Assembly (NCBI GenBank): GCA_036245805.1
Contig: BTRK01000006.1
Span: 56,413,257 to 56,477,256 of the forward strand
Direction: 5' to 3'
DNA: 64,000 nt
Source of the DNA: Pristionchus mayeri
Taxonomy: Eukaryota > Nematoda > Chromadorea > Rhabditida > Neodiplogasteridae
Shown: one piece after another, positions 40,462 to 52,192 of the stretch
How positions within the stretch are numbered: the first letter of the stretch is position 1
Layout: each line of letters starts with the position of its first letter
Notes under the pieces: model-generated
Told to the model about the DNA's origin: nothing
Seen by the model: the letters and a program-made list of their open reading frames with translations, nothing else
The model's database searches: none
Made by a program: the position numbers and the translations under genes

Positions 40462-42320
40462 CGAATTTTGAACTGGACACATGACCATTTTACAAAAACT
40501 GTGTATGGCAATGCTCCCAGAAAACAATGGTATAATGAAAATACCTTGTTTTAACAAATTTTCATGGGATCAGCCTTCTATCTAACTGGTCGAATGTTCT
40601 TGACTATGCGAGAAGTGATTGGGTGATCGACGAATTTTGAACTGGACGCATGACCATTTTACAAAAACTGTGTATGGCAATGCTCCCAGAAAACTATGGT
40701 ATAATGAAAATACCTTGTTTTAACAAATTTTCATGGGATCAGCCTTCTATCTAACTGGTCGAATGTTCTTGACTATGCGAGAAGTGATTGGGTGATCGAC
40801 GAATTTTGAACTGGACGCATGACCATTTTACAAAAACTGTGCATGGCAATGCTCCCAGAAAACTATGGTATAATGAAAATACCTTGTTTTAACAAATTTT
40901 CATGGGATCAGCCTTCTATCTAACTGGTCGAATGTTCTTGACTATGCGAGAAGTGATTGGGTGATCGACGAATTTTGAACTGGACGCATGACCATTTTAC
41001 AAAAACTGTGTATGGCAATGCTCCCAGAAAACTATGTTATAATGAAAATACCTTGTTTTAACAAATTTTCATGGGATCAGCCTTCTATCTAACTGGTTGA
41101 ATGTTCTTGACTATGCGAGAAGTGATTGGGTGATCGACGAATTTTGAACTGGACGCATGACCATTTTACAAAAACTGTGTATGGCAATGCTCCCAGAAAA
41201 CTATGGTATAATGAAAATACCTTGTTTTAACAAATTTTCATAGGATCAGCCTTCTATCTAACTGGTCGAATGTTCTTGACTATGCGAGAAGTGATTGGGT
41301 GATCGACGAATTTTGAACTGGACACATGACCATTTTACAAAAACTGTGTATGGCAATGCTCCCAGAAAACTATGGTATAATGAATATACCTTGTTTTAAC
41401 AAATTTTCATGGGATCAGCCTTCTATCTAACTGGTCGAATGTTCTTGACTATGCGAGAAGTGATTGGGTGATCGACGAATTTTGAACTGGACGCATGACC
41501 ATTTTACAAAAACTGTGTATGGCAATGCTCCCAGAAAACTATGTTATAATGAAAATACCTTGTTTTAACAAATTTTCATGGGATCAGCCTTCTATCTAAC
41601 TGGTCGAATGTTCTTGACTATGCGAGAAGTGATTGGGTGATCGACGAATTTTGAACTGGACGCATGACCATTTTACAAAAACTGTGTATGGCAATGCTCC
41701 CAGAAAACTATGGTATAATGAAAATACCTTGTTTTAACAAATTTTCATAGGATCAGCCTTCTATCTAACTAGTCGAATGTTCTTGACTATGCGAGAAGTG
41801 ATTGGGTGATCGACGAATTTTGAACTGGACACATGACCATTTTACAAAAACTGTGTATGGCAATGCTCCCAGAAAACTATGGTATAATGAAAATACCTTG
41901 TTTTAACAAATTTTCATGGGATCAGCCTTCTATCTAACTGGTCGAATGTTCTTGACTATGCGAGAAGTGATTGGGTGATCGACGAATTTTGAACTGGACG
42001 CATGACCATTTTACAAAAACTGTGTATGGCAATGCTCCCAGAAAACTATGGTATAATGAAAATACCTTGTTTTAACAAATTTTCATGGGATCAGCCTTCT
42101 ATCTAACTGGTCGAATGTTCTTGACTATGCGAGAAGTGATTGGGTGATCGACGAATTTTGAACTGGACGCATGACCATTTTACAAAAACTGTGTATGGCA
42201 ATGCTCCCAGAAAACTATGGTATAATGAAAATACCTTGTTTTAACAAATTTTCCTAGGATCAGCCTTCTATCTAACTGGTCGAATGTTCTTGACTATGCG
42301 AGAAGTGATTGGGTGATCGA
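40293..42320. repeat. 2,028-bp twelve-unit HOR, copy A
   Basis: Exactly 12 x 169 bp. Its markers each recur 2,028 bp later: GTGCATGG (40,841), GGTTGAATG (41,098), TGAATATACC (41,381) and TTCCTAGG, an AvrII site (42,251). The boundary is set by units: AAATATGG units at 40,293 and 42,321 match, but the units before them do not. It seems to be built from the five-unit HOR by adding further CATGGG and GTTATAATG units. Confidence 0.9.
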
Positions 42321-44348
42321 CGAATTTTGAACTGGACGCATGACCATTTTACAAAAACTGTGTATGGCAATGCTCCCAGAAAAATATGGTATAATGAAAA
42401 TACCTTGTTTTAACAAATTTTCATAGGATCAGCCTTCTATCTAACTAGTCGAATGTTCTTGACTATGCGAGAAGTGATTGGGTGATCGACGAATTTTGAA
42501 CTGGACACATGACCATTTTACAAAAACTGTGTATGGCAATGCTCCCAGAAAACAATGGTATAATGAAAATACCTTGTTTTAACAAATTTTCATGGGATCA
42601 GCCTTCTATCTAACTGGTCGAATGTTCTTGACTATGCGAGAAGTGATTGGGTGATCGACGAATTTTGAACTGGACGCATGACCATTTTACAAAAACTGTG
42701 TATGGCAATGCTCCCAGAAAACTATGGTATAATGAAAATACCTTGTTTTAACAAATTTTCATGGGATCAGCCTTCTATCTAACTGGTCGAATGTTCTTGA
42801 CTATGCGAGAAGTGATTGGGTGATCGACGAATTTTGAACTGGACGCATGACCATTTTACAAAAACTGTGCATGGCAATGCTCCCAGAAAACTATGGTATA
42901 ATGAAAATACCTTGTTTTAACAAATTTTCATGGGATCAGCCTTCTATCTAACTGGTCGAATGTTCTTGACTATGCGAGAAGTGATTGGGTGATCGACGAA
43001 TTTTGAACTGGACGCATGACCATTTTACAAAAACTGTGTATGGCAATGCTCCCAGAAAACTATGTTATAATGAAAATACCTTGTTTTAACAAATTTTCAT
43101 GGGATCAGCCTTCTATCTAACTGGTTGAATGTTCTTGACTATGCGAGAAGTGATTGGGTGATCGACGAATTTTGAACTGGACGCATGACCATTTTACAAA
43201 AACTGTGTATGGCAATGCTCCCAGAAAACTATGGTATAATGAAAATACCTTGTTTTAACAAATTTTCATAGGATCAGCCTTCTATCTAACTGGTCGAATG
43301 TTCTTGACTATGCGAGAAGTGATTGGGTGATCGACGAATTTTGAACTGGACACATGACCATTTTACAAAAACTGTGTATGGCAATGCTCCCAGAAAACTA
43401 TGGTATAATGAATATACCTTGTTTTAACAAATTTTCATGGGATCAGCCTTCTATCTAACTGGTCGAATGTTCTTGACTATGCGAGAAGTGATTGGGTGAT
43501 CGACGAATTTTGAACTGGACGCATGACCATTTTACAAAAACTGTGTATGGCAATGCTCCCAGAAAACTATGTTATAATGAAAATACCTTGTTTTAACAAA
43601 TTTTCATGGGATCAGCCTTCTATCTAACTGGTCGAATGTTCTTGACTATGCGAGAAGTGATTGGGTGATCGACGAATTTTGAACTGGACGCATGACCATT
43701 TTACAAAAACTGTGTATGGCAATGCTCCCAGAAAACTATGGTATAATGAAAATACCTTGTTTTAACAAATTTTCATAGGATCAGCCTTCTATCTAACTAG
43801 TCGAATGTTCTTGACTATGCGAGAAGTGATTGGGTGATCGACGAATTTTGAACTGGACACATGACCATTTTACAAAAACTGTGTATGGCAATGCTCCCAG
43901 AAAACTATGGTATAATGAAAATACCTTGTTTTAACAAATTTTCATGGGATCAGCCTTCTATCTAACTGGTCGAATGTTCTTGACTATGCGAGAAGTGATT
44001 GGGTGATCGACGAATTTTGAACTGGACGCATGACCATTTTACAAAAACTGTGTATGGCAATGCTCCCAGAAAACTATGGTATAATGAAAATACCTTGTTT
44101 TAACAAATTTTCATGGGATCAGCCTTCTATCTAACTGGTCGAATGTTCTTGACTATGCGAGAAGTGATTGGGTGATCGACGAATTTTGAACTGGACGCAT
44201 GACCATTTTACAAAAACTGTGTATGGCAATGCTCCCAGAAAACTATGGTATAATGAAAATACCTTGTTTTAACAAATTTTCCTAGGATCAGCCTTCTATC
44301 TAACTGGTCGAATGTTCTTGACTATGCGAGAAGTGATTGGGTGATCGA
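42321..44348. repeat. 2,028-bp twelve-unit HOR, copy B
   Basis: It matches copy A unit for unit with the same private bases: GTGCATGG (42,869), GGTTGAATG (43,126), TGAATATACC (43,409) and TTCCTAGG (44,279). I noticed no difference between the copies at the marker sites, so the duplication is probably recent. After 44,348 the match ends: the next unit is GGACACATG/CATGGG, where copy A is followed by an AAATATGG unit. Confidence 0.9.
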
Positions 44349-44517
44349 CGAATTTTGAACTGGACACATGACCATTTTACAAAAACTGTGTATGGCAATG
44401 CTCCCAGAAAACTATGGTATAATGAAAATACCTTGTTTTAACAAATTTTCATGGGATCAGCCTTCTATCTAACTGGTCGAATGTTCTTGACTATGCGAGA
44501 AGTGATTGGGTGATCGA

Positions 44518-44678
44518 CGAATTTTGAACTGGACGCATGACCATTTTACAAAAACTGTGTATGGCAATGCTCCCAGAAAACTATGTTATAATGAAAATAC
44601 CTTGTTTTAACAAATTTTCATGGGATCATCTAACTGGTCGAATGTTCTTGACTATGCGAGAAGTGATTGGGTGATCGA
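44518..44678. repeat. 161-bp unit made by a different 8-bp deletion
   Basis: Here the usual GGGATCAGCCTTCTATC is reduced to GGGATCATC, removing AGCCTTCT beside a repeated ATC, while the GTGATTGGGTGATCGA end is intact. The length, 161 bp, equals the ordinary short unit, but the deleted bases are elsewhere. It is a single event that I see only once. Confidence 0.9.
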
Positions 44679-47008
44679 CGAATTTTGAACTGGACGCATG
44701 ACCATTTTACAAAAACTGTGTATGGCAATGCTCCCAGAAAACTATGGTATAATGAAAATACCTTGTTTTAACAAATTTTCATAGGATCAGCCTTCTATCT
44801 AACTGGTCGAATGTTCTTGACTATGCGAGAAGTGATTGGGTGATCGACGAATTTTGAACTGGACACATGACCATTTTACAAAAACTGTGTATGGCAATGC
44901 TCCCAGAAAACTATGGTATAATGAAAATACCTTCTTTTAACAAATTTTCATGGGATCAGCCTTCTATCTAACTGGTCGAATGTTCTTGACTATGCGAGAA
45001 GTGATTGGGTGATCGACGAATTTTGAACTGGACGCATGACCATTATACAAAAACTGTGTATGGCAATGCTCCCAGAAAACTATGGTATAATGAAAATACC
45101 TTGTTTTAACAAATTTTCATGGGATCAGCCTTCTATCTAACTGGTCGAATGTTCTTGACTATGCGAGAAGTGATTGGGTGATCGACGAATTTTGAACTGA
45201 ACGCATGACCATTTTACAAAAACTGTGTATGGCAATGCTCCCACAAAACTATGGTATAATGAAAATACCTTGTTCTAACAAATTTTCATAGGATCAGCCT
45301 TCTATCTAACTGGTCGAATGTTCTTGACTATGCGAGAAGTGATTGGGTGATCGACGAATTTTGAACTGGACGCATGACCATTTTACAAAAACTGTGTATG
45401 GCAATGCTCCCAGAAAACTATGGTATAATGAAAATACCTTGTTTTAACAAATTTTCATGGGATCAGCCTTCTATCTAACTGGTCGAATGTTCTTGACTAT
45501 GCGAGAAGTGATTGGGTGATCGACGAATTTGAACTGGACACATGACCATTTTACAAAAACTGTGTATGGCAATGCTCCCAGAAAACTATGGTATACTCAA
45601 AATACCATGTTTTAACAAATTTTCATAGGATTAGCCTTCTATCTAACTGGTCGAATGTTCTTGACTATGCGAGAAGTGATCGACGAATTTTGAACTGGAC
45701 GCATGACCATTTTACAAAAACTGTGTATGGCAATGCTCCCAGAAAACTATGGTATAATGAAAATACCTTGTTTTAACAAATTTTCATGGGATCAGCCTTC
45801 TATCTAACTGGTCGAATGTTCTTGACTATGCGAGAAGTGATTGGGTGATCGACGAATTTGAACTGGACACATGACCATTTTACAAAAACTGTGTATGGCA
45901 ATGCTCCCAGAAAACTATGGTATACTCAAAATACCATGTTTTAACAAATTTTCATAGGATTAGCCTTCTATCTAACTGGTCGAATGTTCTTGACTATGCG
46001 AGAAGTGATCGACGAATTTTGAACTGGACGCATGACCATTTTACAAAAACTGTGTATGGCAATGCTCCCAGAAAACTATGGTATACTCAAAATACCATGT
46101 TTTAACAAATTTTCATAGGATTAGCCTTCTATCTAACTGGTCGAATGTTCTTGACTATGCGAGAAGTGATTGGGTGATCGACGAATTTGAACTGGACACA
46201 TGACCATTTTACAAAAACTGTGTATGGCAATGCTCCCAGAAAACTATGGTATACTCAAAATACCATGTTTTAACAAATTTTCATAGGATTAGCCTTCTAT
46301 CTAACTGGTCGAATGTTCTTGACTATGCGAGAAGTGATTGGGTGATCGACGAATTTTGAACTGGACACATGACCATTTTACAAAAACTGTGTATGGCAAT
46401 GCTCCCAGAAAACTATGGTATACTCAAAATACCATGTTTTAACAAATTTTCATAGGATTAGCCTTCTATCTAACTGGTCGAATGTTCTTGACTATGCGAG
46501 AAGTGATCGACGAATTTTGAACTGGACGCATGACCATTTTACAAAAACTGTGTATGGCAATGCTCCCAGAAAACTATGGTATACTCAAAATACCATGTTT
46601 TAACAAATTTTCATAGGATTAGCCTTCTATCTAACTGGTCGAATGTTCTTGACTATGCGAGAAGTGATTGGGTGATCGACGAATTTGAACTGGACACATG
46701 ACCATTTTACAAAAACTGTGTATGGCAATGCTCCCAGAAAACTATGGTATACTCAAAATACCATGTTTTAACAAATTTTCATAGGATTAGCCTTCTATCT
46801 AACTGGTCGAATGTTCTTGACTATGCGAGAAGTGATTGGGTGATCGACGAATTTTGAACTGGACACATGACCATTTTACAAAAACTGTGTATGGCAATGC
46901 TCCCAGAAAACTATGGTATACTCAAAATACCATGTTTTAACAAATTTTCATAGGATTAGCCTTCTATCTAACTGGTCGAATGTTCTTGACTATGCGAGAA
47001 GTGATCGA
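44679..47008. repeat. Transition block and 498-bp ACTC trimer
   Basis: Five 169-bp units (44,679-45,523) are followed by units with CGAATTTGAAC, one T fewer than normal, at 45,524, 45,853, 46,182 and 46,680. The trimer is a 161-bp (or 160-bp T-deleted) unit, a 169-bp unit and a 168-bp T-deleted unit: 45,853-46,349 (497 bp) and 46,350-46,847 (498 bp). Seven consecutive units from 45,853 to 47,008 all carry GGTATACTC and CATAGGATT, including full-length ones. Elsewhere ACTC units are usually isolated. Confidence 0.87.
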
Positions 47009-50000
47009 CGAATTTTGAACTGGACGCATGACCATTTTACAAAAACTGTGTATGGCAATGCTCCCAGAAAACTATGGTATAATGAAAATACCTTGTTTTA
47101 ACAAATTTTCATAGGATCAGCCTTCTATCTAACTGGTCGAATGTTCTTGACTATGCGAGAAGTGATTGGGTGATCGACGAATTTTGAACTGGACACATGA
47201 CCATTTTACAAAAACTGTGTATGGCAATGCTCCCAGAAAACTATGGTATAATGAAAATACCTTGTTTTAACAAATTTTCATAGGATCAGCCTTCTATCTA
47301 ACTGGTCGAATGTTCTTGACTATGCGAGAAGTGATTGGGTGATCGACGAATTTTGAACAGGACGCATGACCATTTTACAAAACTGTGTATGGCAATGCTC
47401 CCAGAAAACTATGGTATAATGAAAATACCTTGTTTTAACAAATTTTCATAGGATCAGCCTTCTATCTAACTGGTCGAATGTTCTTGACTATGCGAGAAGT
47501 GATTGGGTGATCGACGAATTTTGAACTGGACACATGACCATTTTACAAAAACTGTGTATGGCAATGCTCCCAGAAAACTATGGTATAATGAAAATACCTT
47601 GTTTTAACAAATTTTCATAGGATCAGCCTTCTATCTAACTGGTCGAATGTTCTTGACTATGCGAGAAGTGATCGACGAATTTTGAACTGGACGCATGACC
47701 ATTTTACAAAAACTGTGTATGGCAATGCTCCCAGAAAACTATGGTATAATGAAAATACCTTGTTTTAACAAATTTTCATAGGATCAGCCTTCTATCTAAC
47801 TGGTCGAATGTTCTTGACTATGCGAGAAGTGATTGGGTGATCGACGAATTTTGAACAGGACGCATGACCATTTTACAAAACTGTGTATGGCAATGCTCCC
47901 AGAAAACTATGGTATAATAAAAATACCTTGTTTTAACAAATTTTCATAGGATCAGCCTTCTATCTAACTGGTCGAATGTTCTTGACTATGCGAGAAGTGA
48001 TTGGGTGATCGACGAATTTTGAACTGGACGCATGACCATTTTACAAAAACTGTGTATGACAATGCTCCCAGAAAACTATGGTATAATGAAAATACCTTGT
48101 TTTAACAAATTTTCATAGGATCAGCCTTCTATCTAACTGGTCGAATGTTCTTGACTATGCGAGAAGTGATTGGGTGATCGACGAATTTTGAACTGGACAC
48201 ATGACCATTTTACAAAAACTGTGTATGGCAATGCTCCCAGACAACTATGGTATACTCAAAATACCTTGTTTTAACAAATTTTCATGGGATCAGCCTTCTA
48301 TCTAACTGGTCGAATGTTCTTGACTATGCGAGAAGTGATTGGGTGATCGACGAATTTTGAACTGGACGCATGACCATTTTACAAAAACTGTGTATGGCAA
48401 TGCTCCCAGAAAACTATGGTATAATGAAAATACCTTGTTTTAACAAATTTTCATGGGATCAGCCTTCTATCTAACTGGTCGAATGTTCTTGACTATGCGA
48501 GAAGTGATTGGGTGATCGACGAATTTGAACTGGACACATGACCATTTTACAAAAACTGTGTATGGCAATGCTCCCAGAAAACTATGGTATACTCAAAATA
48601 CCATGTTTTAACAAATTTTCATAGGATTAGCCTTCTATCTAACTGGTCGAATGTTCTTGACTATGCGAGAAGTGATCGACGAATTTTGAACTGGACGCAT
48701 GACCATTTTACAAAAACTGTGTATGGCAATGCTCCCAGAAAACTATGGTATAATGAAAATACCTTGTTTTAACAAATTTTCATGGGATCAGCCTTCTATC
48801 TAACTGGTCGAATGTTCTTGACTATGCGAGAAGTGATTGGGTGATCGACGAATTTTGAACTGGACACATGACCATTTTACAAAAACTGTGTATGGCAATG
48901 CTCCCAGAAAACTATGGTATACTCAAAATACCATGTTTTAACAAATTTTCATAGGATTAGCCTTCTATCTAACTGGTCGAATGTTCTTGACTATGCGAGA
49001 AGTGATCGACGAATTTTGAACTGGACGCATGACCATTTTACAAAAACTGTGTATGGCAATGCTCCCAGAAAACTATGGTATAATGAAAATACCTTGTTTT
49101 AACAAATTTTCATAGGATCAGCCTTCTATCTAACTGGTCGAATGTTCTTGACTATGCGAGAAGTGATTGGGTGATCGACGAATTTTGAACTGGACACATG
49201 ACCATTTTACAAAAACTGTGTATGGCAATGCTCCCAGAAAACTATGGTATAATGAAAATACCTTGTTTTAACAAATTTTCATAGGATCAGCCTTCTATCT
49301 AACTGGTCGAATGTTCTTGACTATGCGAGAAGTGATTGGGTGATCGACGAATTTTGAACAGGACGCATGACCATTTTACAAAACTGTGTATGGCAATGCT
49401 CCCAGAAAACTATGGTATAATGAAAATACCTTGTTTTAACAAATTTTCATAGGATCAGCCTTCTATCTAACTGGTCGAATGTTCTTGACTATGCGAGAAG
49501 TGATTGGGTGATCGACGAATTTTGAACTGGACACATGACCATTTTACAAAAACTGTGTATGGCAATGCTCCCAGAAAACTATGGTATAATGAAAATACCT
49601 TGTTTTAACAAATTTTCATAGGATCAGCCTTCTATCTAACTGGTCGAATGTTCTTGACTATGCGAGAAGTGATTGGGTGATCGACGAATTTTGAACTGGA
49701 CACATGACCATTTTACAAAAACTGTGTATGGCAATGCTCCCAGAAAACTATGGTATACTCAAAATACCATGTTTTAACAAATTTTCATAGGATTAGCCTT
49801 CTATCTAACTGGTCGAATGTTCTTGACTATGCGAGAAGTGATCGACGAATTTTGAACTGGACGCATGACCATTTTACAAAAACTGTGTATGGCAATGCTC
49901 CCAGAAAACTATGGTATAATGAAAATACCTTGTTTTAACAAATTTTCATAGGATCAGCCTTCTATCTAACTGGTCGAATGTTCTTGACTATGCGAGAAGT

Positions 50001-52192
50001 GATTGGGTGATCGACGAATTTTGAACAGGACGCATGACCATTTTACAAAACTGTGTATGGCAATGCTCCCAGAAAACTATGGTATAATAAAAATACCTTG
50101 TTTTAACAAATTTTCATAGGATCAGCCTTCTATCTAACTGGTCGAATGTTCTTGACTATGCGAGAAGTGATTGGGTGATCGACGAATTTTGAACTGGACA
50201 CATGACCATTTTACAAAAACTGTGTATGGCAATGCTCCCAGAAAACTATGGTATACTCAAAATACCATGTTTTAACAAATTTTCATAGGATTAGCCTTCT
50301 ATCTAACTGGTCGAATGTTCTTGACTATGCGAGAAGTGATCGACGAATTTTGAACTGGACGCATGACCATTTTACAAAAACTGTGTATGGCAATGCTCCC
50401 AGAAAACTATGGTATAATGAAAATACCTTGTTTTAACAAATTTTCATAGGATCAGCCTTCTATCTAACTGGTCGAATGTTCTTGACTATGCGAGAAGTGA
50501 TTGGGTGATCGACGAATTTTGAACTGGACACATGACCAATTTAAAAAAACTGTGTATGGCAATGCTCCCAGACAACTATGGTATACTCAAAATACCTTGT
50601 TTTAACAAATTTTCATAGGATCAGCATTCTATCTAACTGGTCGAATGTTCTTGACTATGCGAGAAGTGATTGGGTGATCGACGAATTTTGAACAGGACGC
50701 ATGACCATTTTACAAAACTGTGTATGGCAATGCTCCCAGAAAACTATGGTATAATAAAAATACCTTGTTTTAACAAATTTTCATAGGATCAGCCTTCTAT
50801 CTAACTGGTCGAATGTTCTTGACTATGCGAGAAGTGATTGGGTGATCGACGAATTTTGAACTGGACACATGACCATTTTACAAAAACTGTGTATGGCAAT
50901 GCTCACAGAAAACTATGGTATAATGAAAATACCTTGTTTTAACAAATTTTCATAGGATCAGCCTTCTATCTAACTGGTCGAATGTTCTTGACTATGCGAG
51001 AAGTGATTGGGTGATCGACGAATTTTGAACTGGACACATGACCATTTTACAAAAACTGTGTATGGCAATGCTCCCAGACAACTATGGTATACTCAAAATA
51101 CCTTGTTTTAACAAATTTTCATAGGATCAGCCTTCTATCTAACTGGTCGAATGTTCTTGACTATGCGAGAAGTGATTGGGTGATCGACGAATTTTGAACT
51201 GGACACATGACCATTTTACAAAAACTGTGTATGGCAATGCTCCCAGAAAACTATGGTATACTCAAAATACCATGTTTTAACAAATTTTCATAGGATTAGC
51301 CTTCTATCTAACTGGTCGGATGTTCTTGACTATGCGAGAAGTGATCGACGAATTTTGAACTGGACGCATGACCATTTTACAAAAACTGTGTATGGCAATG
51401 CTCCCAGAAAACTATGGTATAATGAAAATACCTTGTTTTAACAAATTTTCATAGGATCAGCCTTCTATCTAACTGGTCGAATGTTCTTGACTATGCGAGA
51501 AGTGATTGGGTGATCGACGAATTTTGAACTGGACACATGACCATTTTACAAAAACTGTGTATGGCAATGCTCCCAGACAACTATGGTATACTCAAAATAC
51601 CTTGTTTTAACAAATTTTCATAGGATCAGCATTCTATCTAACTGGTCGAATGTTCTTGACTATGCGAGAAGTGATTGGGTGATCGACGAATTTTGAACAG
51701 GACGCATGACCATTTTACAAAACTGTGTATGGCAATGCTCCCAGAAAACTATGGTATAATAAAAATACCTTGTTTTAACAAATTTTCATAGGATCAGCCT
51801 TCTATCTAACTGGTCGAATGTTCTTGACTATGCGAGAAGTGATTGGGTGATCGACGAATTTTGAACTGGACACATGACCATTTTACAAAAACTGTGTATG
51901 GCAATGCTCCCAGAAAACTATGGTATACTCAAAATACCATGTTTTAACAAATTTTCATAGGATTAGCCTTCTATCTAACTGGTCGAATGTTCTTGACTAT
52001 GCGAGAAGTGATTGGGTGATCGACGAATTTTGAACTGGACGCATGACCATTTTACAAAAACTGTGTATGGCAATGCTCCCAGAAAACTATGGTATAATGA
52101 AAATACCTTGTTTTAACAAATTTTCATAGGATCAGCCTTCTATCTAACTGGTCGAATGTTCTTGACTATGCGAGAAGTGATTGGGTGATCGA
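47009..52192. repeat. Mosaic block with CAGACAAC and GAACAGG/ATAATAAAA units
   Basis: Single ACTC units alternate with 168-bp GAACAGG units, several of which carry GGTATAATAAAA (about 47.92, 50.09, 50.75, 51.76 kb). A new state, CCCAGACAACTATGG with ACTC, appears at about 48,240, 50,571, 51,077 and 51,576. A similarity at 1,005 bp (169+168+169+169+161+169) links 50,183-50,850 with 51,188-51,855, sharing AGCATTCTATC at about 50,621 and 51,626. The T-deleted CGAATTTGAAC state occurs once more near 48,522. Confidence 0.82.

Larger units (their letters stand above)
37506..44678. repeat. Uniform 169-bp HOR block
   Basis: From the unit start at 37,589 to 44,348 there are 6,760 bp, exactly 40 x 169. 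I find no 161-bp TGAT-type short unit, no GAACAGG unit and no ACTC unit here. Markers are GTTATAATG, ACTAGTCG, AAATATGG and ACAATGG. Organisation is by HORs of 5, 4, 5 and 12 units. The absence of length variants for 6.8 kb, when they occur every few hundred bases on either side, marks this as a separately homogenised family. Confidence 0.9.
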
